Source: Rhynchopus sp. YZ270_cl-10
Lineage: Eukaryota > Euglenozoa > Diplonemea > Diplonemida > Diplonemidae
Assembly (NCBI GenBank): GCA_964035575.1
Contig: OZ037915.1
Span: forward strand, 868,001-932,000
Length of the DNA stretch: 64,000 nucleotides
Reading direction: 5' to 3'
Of this stretch, positions 31,619 to 40,365 are shown piece by piece (the stretch's first letter is position 1; every line of letters begins with the position of its first letter). The position numbers were made by a program, and so were the translations under genes. Under the pieces are notes generated by a model that had not been told where the DNA came from, made no database searches, and saw only the letters and a list, made by a program, of their open reading frames with translations.

Positions 31619-32141
31619 GGAAGGGGGGAAAAGCAGTCACGCACACACCATCATTTCTATTTTCCTATTGTCAAGAATGTGGTTTTGCAAAAAAAAAAAA
31701 AAAACAAAAACAAAAAAAGGGGCAAGGACAGTGTAACCTATCCTGGTGGAACCTTGTGGTTCTGAACTGTTTTTTTATCGTAAACCTTTTGTACCGAACT
31801 GTCCAAAAGTTACTAGGAGGGTACCAGACTGTCCTTGCCCCAAACAAAAACAAAAAAAAAATGCGAAGAAAAAGAAAAATCTGTGTGTGATCACGGGATC
31901 CACACAAAACAAAAAAAACATCCTTTCTTTTCTTCACAATCGTTAAAAAGAAAAATAGTCGAAATAATTTGAAACTTTTTGTGTTGCGACAATTCCCTCG
32001 TAGTAACTACTCGAGCCTGTCACATTGAAACTCTAGGATATGGACAGACGGCACACCTTATCCAGCCAGGATGTGGCAGAGAATGGGACATTAAGAAACT
32101 CTGGTCTGACAACTTTTGTTTTATTTTGTTTTTTTTTTTTT

Positions 32142-32190
32142 TGGAAACTTGGTTGTATTAGTGTAGCCACCCTAGAGTGTGCTCCACTAT
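32142..32190. repeat. Hairpin repeat, type D
   Basis: TTGGTTGTATTAGTGTAGCC, then ACCCTAGAGTGTGCTCCACTA. Identical in the core to 33971-34019. Confidence 0.65.
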
Positions 32191-32199
32191 TTTTTTTTT

Positions 32200-32264
32200 G
32201 ATAAATTTATTGGAGTAGTGTAGTTGCCTCGATTATGTTGCCACAGTTGTGCGCAATCTCCACT
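32200..32264. repeat. Hairpin repeat, type D2
   Basis: TTTATTGGAGTAGTGTAGTTG, then GCCACAGTTGTGCGCAATCTC and CACT. It sits between two type D copies. Confidence 0.6.
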
Positions 32265-32278
32265 TTTCCTTTTTTTGG

Positions 32279-32330
32279 TTTGAAATATTGGCTGTAGTAG
32301 TGTGAAGACATCCAAAGGATGAGCTTCACT
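32279..32330. repeat. Hairpin repeat, type D (well paired)
   Basis: GTGAAG pairs with CTTCAC and the inner CATCC with GGATG around AAA. Other copies have CACCC/GGATG at this position, so this copy restores a full Watson-Crick pair. Confidence 0.65.
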
Positions 32331-32588
32331 CAGCATTTTTTTTTTTTTTTTTTGAAAACTTTTTTTCCATTCCTTTGAAGAACGGAGCTATGTACGGTCC
32401 TGGAAGCTCCAAGAAAACGGAGTCGGCGGGCTTAATAGGAAGTTGCCTTTCCTAAACGTGCACACTTTATTTTTTTTTTTTTATAGGCGCGCTACCTGGT
32501 CAGAATAATTCCTGTCGAGGCCTTCTCAGCGCAACCAAGGGTTTTTTGTATTGAGAGAGACGCAAAGTTTTAGAAAGAACAAAAAAAA

Positions 32589-32640
32589 CGAAGTTTTAAG
32601 TGCAAAACGCCTCTTGGATACTGGAGGACGCAAAGCACCA
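32589..32640. repeat. Hairpin repeat, type B (divergent)
   Basis: AAGTGCAAAACGCCTCTTGG, then GGAGGACGCAAAGCACC. It is close to the copy at 279-335. Confidence 0.55.
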
Positions 32641-32765
32641 GAAAAATAAAAACAAAAAGACAGACTGGATGATGTCCCCGCTCCCCCACACCCATTTTCT
32701 TCTTTTTCTTCTTTTTTTCCTTCTCTCCTAATGAAATATTTCCGGAAAGTCTTCCCTGAAAAGAA

Positions 32766-32842
32766 AGTGAAGTTGATAGTGCAAACGCCTCTGGGACGCA
32801 GGCACTGGCACTCCGTGGGTTATCGAACCCCGGAGTGTTGCG
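32766..32842. repeat. Double-hairpin repeat, type B with T-arm-like hairpin
   Basis: Consensus type B followed by CACTCCGTGGGTT, ATCG, AACCCCGGAGTG. The stem is one pair shorter on each side than at 4966-5045, so its length changes symmetrically. Confidence 0.7.
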
Positions 32843-32939
32843 CTTGGGATTGGTTTACAGGGAAGCTGTAAGCAGGTATACATTCATTACCCCACCCTGA
32901 CCGGGAAGGGGGGACAACATGATTTAAAGATTCAAGAAA

Positions 32940-33175
32940 AGCACGTGTTTTAGCACACAACACTGGGCGTCTGCTGAATCCAATGAGCGCTGGGGCGCCG
33001 ACGGAACGGAGGGAGTGCACACGATCCTTTTTCACACCCGGGAATGGGGCGCGGCGGAGTTTCGCTGTTAAAGCCCGCATGTTGGTCTTGACGATGAGCC
33101 TTTGCATGGCCCGCCCACGCTCGCGGATATTAGAGGTCTGTTTGGCGAGGAAGACCCTTGTGCGCAATTCGAAAG
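32940..33175 (-). other. Coding-like island, unassigned
   Basis: This stretch has balanced base composition and no homopolymer runs, unlike its surroundings. The minus strand is open for about 85 residues (ELRTRVFLAKQTSNI..., KTNMRALTAKLRRAPF) without an ATG at the start; the first in-frame ATG comes about 20 codons in. It could be a lone exon, a gene relic or a captured fragment. It is Arg/Lys-rich, and I recognise no family. Confidence 0.3.
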
Positions 33176-33237
33176 AAAAGTGAACGTAGCTCTTATTGGA
33201 TTGGAAAAACGAATCTCAAAAAAGAAAATGAAGTAAT

Positions 33238-33372
33238 CACCTGATTTTTACTCCGCGTATTGGCGCGTAAAGGCGTGTATAGGCGCGTATAGGGCCGTAT
33301 AGGACCGTACAGGCACACACGGACCGTCTGTACACGCCTTTACGCGCCTATACGCGGGGTAAAAATCAGGTG
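33238..33372. mobile_element. 135-bp palindromic (MITE-like) element
   Basis: CACCTGATTTTTACTCCGCG at the left pairs with its near-complement at the right over about 42 bp. The centre has repeats of GGCGCGTA/GGCCGTATAGG. AGTAA occurs one base beyond each end and may be the target duplication. No coding capacity. Confidence 0.65.
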
Positions 33373-33454
33373 GAGTAAGTATGAAATAAGGATGAAACCA
33401 GAGACGAAAACCACACTTCCCCAAACTCTATTTTTCCGAATGGAATTGTAAGGT

Positions 33455-33567
33455 AAGATGAACCTAAGCCTCTCGTTCCGAACCCACCGCAACAAAAAAG
33501 AGCGAAATAATCGAGGCAACACACAAGAGGGTGGTTGGGTTCTACCCTCTCGTGTATAGTCACCCCG
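33455..33567. repeat. Hairpin repeat, type A (interrupted)
   Basis: AAGATGAACCTAAGCCTCTCG, then about 60 bp of unrelated sequence, then CCTCTCGTGTATAGTCACC. Two partial copies, or one copy split by an insertion. Confidence 0.45.
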
Positions 33568-33611
33568 GAAATGCGATGAGCCACTGTCTCGAACATAAGA
33601 GAAAAAATAAA

Positions 33612-33700
33612 TCTTGAAAACTTGGTTGTATTAGTGCAGCTGCACTACAGCTGTATTGTGATGTCTATTATGTATTATGGACCAATGATCACAATACATC
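33612..33700. repeat. Type D start fused to two palindromes
   Basis: AACTTGGTTGTATTAGTG runs into TAGTGCAGCTGCACTA, a perfect 16-bp palindrome. It then runs into GTATTGTGAT...ATCACAATAC. The 3' half of the normal type D repeat is replaced. Confidence 0.5.
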
Positions 33701-33970
33701 CAACACTATCCGTAGCGGAACGCTTCCCACACAAAATAAAGTGAGAGAGAGGAGGAAGGGGGGGAAGATATCAATAACTCGATGCCTACCACTTGCCCTT
33801 CAACGATGCAAAAAAAAAAAAAAAAGCGGGTCTGAATGGATAGTGAAAAACAACGTTGCACTGCACGCCTTCGGTGTGGCTGAAAAGGGGAGTGATTCGC
33901 ACTGCACTTTTCCACACTTTTTGCGGCCCCTCCGTTCAGCCACACCAGTTATGTGCGTTTTTTTTTTTTT

Positions 33971-34019
33971 TGAAAACTTGGTTGTATTAGTGTAGCCATC
34001 CTAGAGTGTGCTCCACTAA
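33971..34019. repeat. Hairpin repeat, type D
   Basis: TTGGTTGTATTAGTGTAGCC, then ATCCTAGAGTGTGCTCCACTA. Confidence 0.65.
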
Positions 34020-34064
34020 CGCATTTTTTATATTTACAAAGAACGCCATTTTGGTGGAAAAAAA

Positions 34065-34121
34065 GAGAAGTTGAAAAGAAGTGGCAAACGCCTTTACCGT
34101 ACAACGGAAGACCTAGGGCAC
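34065..34121. repeat. Hairpin repeat, type B (divergent)
   Basis: GAGAAGTTGAAAAGAAGTGG, then CAAACGCCTTTACCGT and ACGGAAGACCTAGGGCAC. Confidence 0.45.
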
Positions 34122-34259
34122 TATTTTTTTTTCCTTGCAGGGGTTATTTGAAATGAAAAAAAAACCCCTCCGCAGAAAATGCACTAAAATAAAATAGTTC
34201 TGATTTTTAGATTTTGATGTAAAGGGTGTGGAACAATGTGATTTTAAAAAAAAAAGAAA

Positions 34260-34293
34260 GTTTAAAAGATGAATTCTGGCGCACACACATCTT
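34260..34293. repeat. Hairpin repeat, type F
   Basis: AAAGATGAATTCTGGCGCAC, then ACACATCTTT. The outer AAGATG/CATCTT stem is kept and the inner stem is lost. Confidence 0.5.
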
Positions 34294-34354
34294 TTTAAAA
34301 AGAGGGAATAAACTTTTTTTTGCAGAGAAAGTAGGCGGCAAAAAAAAGAGGAAA

Positions 34355-34432
34355 AGTTTATGAGATGAACCTAAGCCTCTCGTGATTAGTCTGATTAGAT
34401 TACTTAATCATTGGTTGGTGTTTAGTCACTTT
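34355..34432. repeat. Hairpin repeat, type A (extended)
   Basis: GATGAACCTAAGCCTCTCGT, then GATTAGTCTGATTAGATTAC and later TGTTTAGTCAC. Same extended layout as 29321-29402. Confidence 0.55.
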
Positions 34433-35264
34433 GGGGAAGAAAAAAAAAGGAGAGGAAATAGGGGAACTCACAAAAGACAGATAGAGGACCTCTACAGTGG
34501 AAAATAAAAAACCAAAACAAAATGTACTCTGACTCCTCTATCCAGAGAAAGGGGAGAGAGAACGGATAATATGTGATAGCTGTGCCTCTCACGACACACA
34601 AAGACACCACGCAGTATTCTGGGAGTGCTAAAAATCTTTTTTGTCTGAGTGGTGTGATTTTTCCATAAAAAAAGGTGTAAAAAAAGTCCTTCTAAGGTAT
34701 ACCACCACCCCTATGTAGGGCACACCACTCAGTCTTTTTAAAAAAATGGTGATCGTGGGGAAGTTGTAGAAGGAAAAAAAACAAACACAGGGGGGTGGGA
34801 GAAGGAAAAGGAGGAGGAAGAGGAGGGGTAAGTCCGTGGAGACCACTTAGGTGGTGGCTGCACACGGTGTTTTTTTTTTTTAACTGTTCCGCCGTTTCAC
34901 TGTGACCAGGGGTTTTCTGGAAATGGTTTCTTCCTTTTCTTCACCTTTTTCTGGAGGGGACCGCCAATACCCTGAAAGAAAATAAACCCCCCTGGTACAG
35001 TTGTCAAATGACTCTTTTTAGTTTGTTTTGAAAAATAACTGCCTCGTCCCTTTTGGCATCTTAGAGAAATGAGAGGACAGAGAAGAGACCAATACAATAG
35101 GTTGCAATAAAGCAAAAAAAAAAAAAAAGAAATAAAAAAAATAGGTCGTAACAACCCCTGTAGGGCATATCCTTTACTGTACAACAGCCACACCATCAAC
35201 AGAACCCCCCATTTGTCCCCTTCGCACTGTGCAAAACCTAAGACGGAATCTTTATCTTTTTTTT

Positions 35265-35316
35265 TGAAACTTGGTGTGTGAATCAGTGAAGTCACACAAA
35301 GATGTGCACTCCATTG
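35265..35316. repeat. Hairpin repeat, type D (different inner stem)
   Basis: CAGTGAAGT, then CACACAAAGATGTG and CACTCCATTG. The inner stem CACA/TGTG replaces CACCC/GGATG but still pairs. Confidence 0.6.
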
Positions 35317-35979
35317 CATTTAACTTTATGTTCATTTTATTTATTTTCGCAGAACAACGCAAACCCCAAACACCCCCTCATGCAAGCAGAAGGAGGAGGA
35401 ATGAGCGACGTACAGTAGACTTGAGTCATGAGCTAACCTGCACAAAAAAAAAAAAAAAAAAAAACACAAACACGACCAGCATCATGCCTAGAAAGTGGCA
35501 GAGAGAGTCAATTCATCGTACTACAGAAAAAGGGGGTACAGACGCATAGTGTCCTCAACCCTCACAGACTAATTTTTTTGTTGAAAAAATTCTAAAAAAT
35601 ACCCCTTCCCAGAACTTCCCTTCCCCCCCTGTCTACAACAAACCTCCCCATCACCCCACCCCACTGTCACATCTACTGCGCTCTTTTACGGTTTCCAAAC
35701 TTTTTTTTTTTCTTTCTTTTTTGCGTGAACACACCTCGCGCACCTCTTCAGTTTCCTGACCGAGCGGGGAAACTGGCTAATGAAAGGGGTAGTGCCACGT
35801 GTACAAGGACAAATGTGTGCAAACAAAAAACAAAAAAACAAAAAGTGGTGTGATAACCAAACGGATTATCCGTGGTTCCCCCGAAGGTGCTCCGCAAATC
35901 TTAATATAGCCTGAAACAGTTCTCCGTGGTTCCCCCGTGGGTTGTCCGTACCCCCTGAATCACACCAAAAAAGGTTGAA

Positions 35980-36022
35980 AGAAGTTGAAAGGTGCAAACG
36001 CCTCTCTGGACGCAAGGCACCG
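35980..36022. repeat. Hairpin repeat, type B
   Basis: AAGTTGAAAGGTGCAAACGCC, then TCTCTGGACGCAAGGCACC. GGTGC pairs with GCACC. Confidence 0.6.
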
Positions 36023-36149
36023 GATCTCCGCAAGAGAAACCCACCTGTATCGTCTGCCCAAGCCCAGTAATAACCCTGTACACAGATACTACTGTGCAAT
36101 AACCTGCTCTTTGAAGAGCTGCCCATAAAACCCCGGAGACCAAACAGAA

Positions 36150-36189
36150 AGTGAAGCTGATAGTGCAAACGCCTCTGGGACGCAAGGTT
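36150..36189. repeat. Hairpin repeat, type B (3' end cut)
   Basis: GTGAAGCTGATAGTGCAAAC, then GCCTCTGGGACGCAAGG. The closing GCACT is absent. Confidence 0.55.
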
Positions 36190-36209
36190 ACGAAATGAAA
36201 GAACCCCCT

Positions 36210-36242
36210 TGTAAAGATGAATGTGCCTCTCTCGTGCACAGT
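36210..36242. repeat. Hairpin repeat, type F
   Basis: AAGATGAATGTGCCTCTCTC, then GTGCACAGT. The inner TGTGC/GCACA stem is kept. Confidence 0.55.
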
Positions 36243-36490
36243 ATTAGCAGGCTTATCTGTCTCACTGCCCTTGAGTGGACTTCGCAACCTGCACACCCCC
36301 CTACTGAAGTATCGTAGAGTGGTTGGACGCTGCCTGCACATCTGAACTGGTCGCTGCTGAGTTCAGCAGTGGGGTGGAAAGACCGGACCTGTGTTGGGGC
36401 GGGGGTACATTTGCGTGATGAACACAAACGAAGCAGAGCGAATACACCATAATTGTGGGGCTATTTGAGTCATCGACGAAATGAATGAAA

Positions 36491-36534
36491 AGTTTATAAG
36501 ATGGTCCTAAGCCTCTCGTTGCTTAGGTACCTTT
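36491..36534. repeat. Hairpin repeat, type A
   Basis: TTATAAGATGGTCCTAAGCC, then TCTCGTTGCTTAGGTACCTTT. CCTAAGC pairs fully with GCTTAGG, and this copy has matching changes on both arms. Confidence 0.65.
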
Positions 36535-36652
36535 GATCACAATGGTAGATTTTTGGGAATACAAAACTCTAAGGAGGGTTATTACCCCCACCGATGTTTT
36601 GTTGTGTGATCGTAGATGAAGGTGTAACTGTACTCATCAAAGACAGTGTTCA

Positions 36653-38929
36653 CTACAATATTCCCTTTTTTCCATACCTTTCGGGTGCAAACAACGGAAG
36701 CGCCGCGCCACGACTGTGCTTCTCCACAAGGAGCTGGTCTGCGTGTGTGGAGAGGAGAGATGCCACCCGGTCGTCCACACTGCAGTTCACAGGCGAACCT
36801 GCTTGGGACCGGAGAGGCGAGTTGATGCTGCTGCTGGCGTCCCAACGCCCGTCGTCGTAGTGAGGGTGGTTCACGTAGTGCACCTGAACCGCTGGGGTTG
36901 TGCTGCTGCGTTCCTCCTCACTGCCACCACGTCGCCTCAGACACCACCACACTGCACCCAAAAACAGCAGTGCACTACCTATAATGGGAATCAAAAGGAT
37001 GGTCGCAAACCCACCACCCCCGCCCCCCACCTTCGGCGGTGCTGTGAATGAATAGCATGCCTTCGGGAGGAACACCGGAGCGTACACAGCGGAGCGAGAA
37101 GGTAGCAAATAGGAATCTCCATCATCCGCATCGCGCCCTCCAACGCGCGCAGCAATGACCAATTGAAACGCTGTGCAGATTCCGGTGTTTACACCAAAAA
37201 TCGCTTCGGATGAAACGTTCAATGAGGTCAATCGTTTCCACGGTTTTGCGTGAGTTTCGTACGTAAAGATACGTCTGCTGGCAACAGATTCTAGCTGAGA
37301 AGGGTGAGTGTACAATGGGGGGTCCACCTGCCCTTCGGTAAAGGGAATTGCATAGATATCGTACCATCGGAAGGCGGAGGACATTGCCCCTTTTGCGGCC
37401 CAAAAATCGATCTGAAGCACATCCGTTCCTCCGTCAGGAAGCGTTTCGTGTGAGGTCACCTCCGTTACCCCACCATGCCCTTCTGCTCCATAACCCCCAG
37501 CTAATACATCAAACCTCCCTCCACTCTTCACCCAAACGGAGACGCGACCTGAGGAAGCGGTTTGCAAATAAACGCAATATCTTCCTGCAGCAAGACGCTT
37601 TTTTTTGTAAACCCCAAACGGAATATTCACCCCAAGGCTATCCCCAGAGAGCTCGGTGGTTCTGCGGGTAAATCGTGGGTCGGAGGCTTCTCTAATTAAA
37701 TCTTCCGAACGGATTTGTTGAAAGGTCTCCCAGGTTGGGCAGATGGGTGGAGAAGTATCCGATGGAACCAAAACAGATAAAGTAATCCTTCCGGCATTTG
37801 TCGTTGAAGCGAAGGTCTGCAAAAACGCTGTCTCCCCCCCTACTACATCATAATGAAGAATCTGTGTCTCCCCCTGCATGATCTGCAACGCCGTCACGGC
37901 CCCCTCCAATAACGGCGCTGCCTGTACAATATCTCCCTGAACTCCCGCAAGGCGTGGATGGAGGCCTCTCTCTGTATTGATCTCCGCTGATTGGATTACA
38001 ACATCCTCAAAAAAGAATCGAACTGAATACACCCCAGGAGAATCCACGCTAAACGAAGATCCATCATTTCCCTCTAGCGGAACCCCATTTCTCTCAATTT
38101 GATGAGATTTTAACCCCAAAGGGAGCTTCCATGATAATAAAACCGAAGAATTCTTCAAAACTCTAGAATGCAATGAAAGATCCGCCATTTCAGCAGCCTC
38201 CAGCACCTTAGGACCTACCGGGTCCACCTTTAAATCACATTCATCCCCCTCCCCACAACGCACTGTAATATGCACCGCTTTGGGTACTCTCACTATCGTT
38301 GAAACCGCGGTTCCTCCGTCTGCAGAATATTCCCATAAAATGCCTCCATTGGTATCTCTCAGCAACACCCAAAAGGGGGTGCCCCCTGAAACAAACAGTT
38401 GAACCGCAGAAGGGAGATTATTGAGAATTCCGTGATACTCTCCGTGCAATTTTGTTGTAGAATAAAGAGGCAGAGTGGTAGGAGATACTACAGACACATC
38501 AGCGCAGGACCAAAAATAGTCTGATTGGGTTTGAAGCCTCCACGCAAGAACAGCATTCCCGGTGCGGACGGTAGGGAGGGTGACATTCTGTGTCGTCACA
38601 CCAGCTTCGGTTTGCGAGACATACAATATTTCCTTTGAATCTTCGGTAATTAAATAGACAGAAATTCTCCCCGCTTCTAAGGTCTCCCATTTTAACAAGG
38701 TGCTTGCGCCACTAAGATATTCTGGTATACGCCCTAATGGTGGGGGTTGTGAAGACTCAAACTCCGGTGCACCACAGATAGTATCCTGCCCTGCCCGGTT
38801 CTCCACACTATGCACCCCAGCAGGTGTCAACCGGGGCGACGGACTCACCAATCTCCCGCCCTCCCCTCCACATACCCCTTCTTCTACCAGCATCACCAAG
38901 CTTAGCAAGAATGGTACCGCACGGTACAT
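36653..38929 (-). CDS. Type I membrane protein of unknown function
   Basis: 758 residues from the ATG before MYRAVPFLLSLVMLVEEGVCG, a good signal peptide. An in-frame start 27 codons upstream is possible but would bury the signal. The long luminal or extracellular part has no family I recognise. It contains many beta-strand-like stretches, for example SGGTPFWVLLRDTNGG, and conserved-looking Cys and Trp. Near residues 640-662 a Gly stretch leads into a transmembrane helix (FATILLIPIIGSALLFLG). The cytoplasmic tail is about 96 residues, starts CLRRRGG and contains HYVNHPHYDD. The tail has a splice-donor-like AAG|GTATGG at CCCGAAAGGTATGG near 36675, so the last seven residues may be intron read-through. 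No acceptor and next exon could be found downstream. It is likely a surface receptor or adhesion protein by architecture only. Confidence 0.8.
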   Translation of the reverse strand: MYRAVPFLLSLVMLVEEGVCGGEGGRLVSPSPRLTPAGVHSVENRAGQDTICGAPEFESSQPPPLGRIPEYLSGASTLLKWETLEAGRISVYLITEDSKEILYVSQTEAGVTTQNVTLPTVRTGNAVLAWRLQTQSDYFWSCADVSVVSPTTLPLYSTTKLHGEYHGILNNLPSAVQLFVSGGTPFWVLLRDTNGGILWEYSADGGTAVSTIVRVPKAVHITVRCGEGDECDLKVDPVGPKVLEAAEMADLSLHSRVLKNSSVLLSWKLPLGLKSHQIERNGVPLEGNDGSSFSVDSPGVYSVRFFFEDVVIQSAEINTERGLHPRLAGVQGDIVQAAPLLEGAVTALQIMQGETQILHYDVVGGETAFLQTFASTTNAGRITLSVLVPSDTSPPICPTWETFQQIRSEDLIREASDPRFTRRTTELSGDSLGVNIPFGVYKKKRLAAGRYCVYLQTASSGRVSVWVKSGGRFDVLAGGYGAEGHGGVTEVTSHETLPDGGTDVLQIDFWAAKGAMSSAFRWYDIYAIPFTEGQVDPPLYTHPSQLESVASRRIFTYETHAKPWKRLTSLNVSSEAIFGVNTGICTAFQLVIAARVGGRDADDGDSYLLPSRSAVYAPVFLPKACYSFTAPPKVGGGGGGFATILLIPIIGSALLFLGAVWWCLRRRGGSEEERSSTTPAVQVHYVNHPHYDDGRWDASSSINSPLRSQAGSPVNCSVDDRVASLLSTHADQLLVEKHSRGAALPLFAPERYGKKGIL

Positions 38930-39176
38930 CGTTGGGGAGGGGGGGTGTTCTTTTTCAAAAGGGAGGGGGTGTAGAAGGGTGCGGAAGGGTGTGTAATATG
39001 ATCTAACCAAAGGTGATTATTAGTCACCCAGACGTATTTAAATGAAATCACTCAAATCACCCAAAGTAAAGGGTTTATGCACAGTATTGAGGGGGGAATG
39101 TGGTGGGGGTGGAAGGAAGGTAGAGTTGTGCTGTGTGGGGGAGGTGAAGAGGGGGAAGGAGGGGGAGGGGTTTGTA

Positions 39177-39370
39177 AAAAAAATAGAAACTTAACACTCA
39201 TCACACGATAAAACCCCTGGGAGACAGGTTGTGGTGAAACGCACACACCTCGACCTGTTTGGTGAGGAGTGGCTCTGCAGCGCGGTTCGTCCCTAGAACC
39301 GCGAGTGTGTTCAAAATGCTTTGTTTCTATTTCCTCCTTCATTTCATGAGGTGACAAAATTTAAAAAAAA
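39177..39370. repeat. 170-bp structured repeat, copy 2
   Basis: Same orientation and nearly the same sequence as 24770-24960. The hairpin GCGGTTC/GAACCGC is kept although the loop differs by one base (GTCCCTA). Confidence 0.75.
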
Positions 39371-39737
39371 GGCAACAAAAATCGAGGGTGTTTTGCTAAT
39401 ATTTTTATCAAAAAAATGGTGTGGAGGAGGAGGAGATGGAAATGAGACGGAGGCACTGTGGTGCGTAAATACATAAAATACGCAAATTAGATTCGGCCTC
39501 CCGCCACGACTACAGTTGCGACAACAATAAAAACTAGCAGAGATTGGCTCAGAGTTGTTGGCAGGGAATAGCAATGTCGTATAGATAGGACATTCTTCCA
39601 ACCTCCCAATTCATGCAATCAGCCCCCCCCAGCACCCCAGCCTTCAGGATATGCGCAAACCCGACCGCGGTAACCCGACCCCCACCACCAGCAGCTTCAC
39701 TACCTCATCCAGCATCATCAACAGTATCACCAGCAAA

Positions 39738-39807
39738 AACAGCAGCCTCCACTCCCTGCCCCTCTGGCACACATGTGCCAGAGGGGCAGGGAGTGGAGGC
39801 TGCTGTT
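39738..39807. repeat. Perfect inverted repeat, 34-bp arms, 2-bp spacer
   Basis: The left arm is 39738-39771 and the right arm 39774-39807, with CA between. The arms run AACAGCAGCCTCCACTCCCT... and match without error. The sequence is GC-rich, unlike the A/T-rich hairpin repeats, and stands alone. Confidence 0.9.
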
Positions 39808-39814
39808 GAGAGTA

Positions 39815-40115
39815 TGCAGCATACGCAGTCCGGTCTCAGAATGACTCACTCAACGCTGTCAGGGATACCAAGCTTCTCCAAGCCATGGCAGCATGGCTTC
39901 GAGACGGAGCATGCCCCCGAAGGAAGTGCCCCACTAGGGGAGGAGCGCTACATGCGGCATTGTCCATCAAGGAAGGACATCAACCCGACACGCAGGAAGA
40001 CCTACTACATCAAGAAGCAAATCCTAGCGATGCAAAGGTATTAACCCGAATCCAGGGTTTCTCTTCATTGCATGAGTTGGACCACAGGAGGGGGGATGAG
40101 ATCAGAGAGAGGGAA
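39815..40115 (+). other. Coding-like plus-strand stretch, unassigned
   Basis: One frame is open for about 100 residues, starting QNDSLNAVRDTKLLQAM and later SIKEGHQPDTQEDLLHQEA. It has balanced composition and no homopolymers. It is the only plausible plus-strand coding segment in the window. No start context, domain or partner exon was found. It could be an exon relic or a captured fragment. Confidence 0.25.
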
Positions 40116-40365
40116 ATTTTTTTTTGCTTTTGTTTCTTTTCTTTTGTGTCAGCAAGCACCGAGAGACATAGGTTAGAGATGACCGGAACCCTAAAGCAAA
40201 ACGAGACACGCTCAGGTTCATCTTACAATACCATTTTCTTTTTCTTTTTCTGTCGACAATCACCTTTTAAGCACCCCACCAGAAAGGTAACGATAGTCTG
40301 ACCCAATGCTTCCTCGAAGCATACTACCCCACCACCACCACCACATCTTCCTCCCCCTTCCCCCT

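Larger units (their letters stand above)
28342..36652. other. Long gene-free region
   Basis: 8.3 kb with no gene I can support; only 32940-33175 looks coding-like (listed separately). The rest is A/T-runs and hairpin repeats of every type, spaced about 100-400 bp apart, plus one palindromic element (33238-33372). Cluster 32142-32330 holds two type D copies and one type D2 copy. Confidence 0.6.
39011..40365. other. Intergenic region with palindrome and coding-like stretch
   Basis: No firm gene. It holds the 170-bp repeat (39177-39370), a 34-bp perfect palindrome (39738-39807), a plus-strand coding-like stretch (about 39815-40115) and a TCGACAATC repeat fragment near 40251. Confidence 0.5.
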
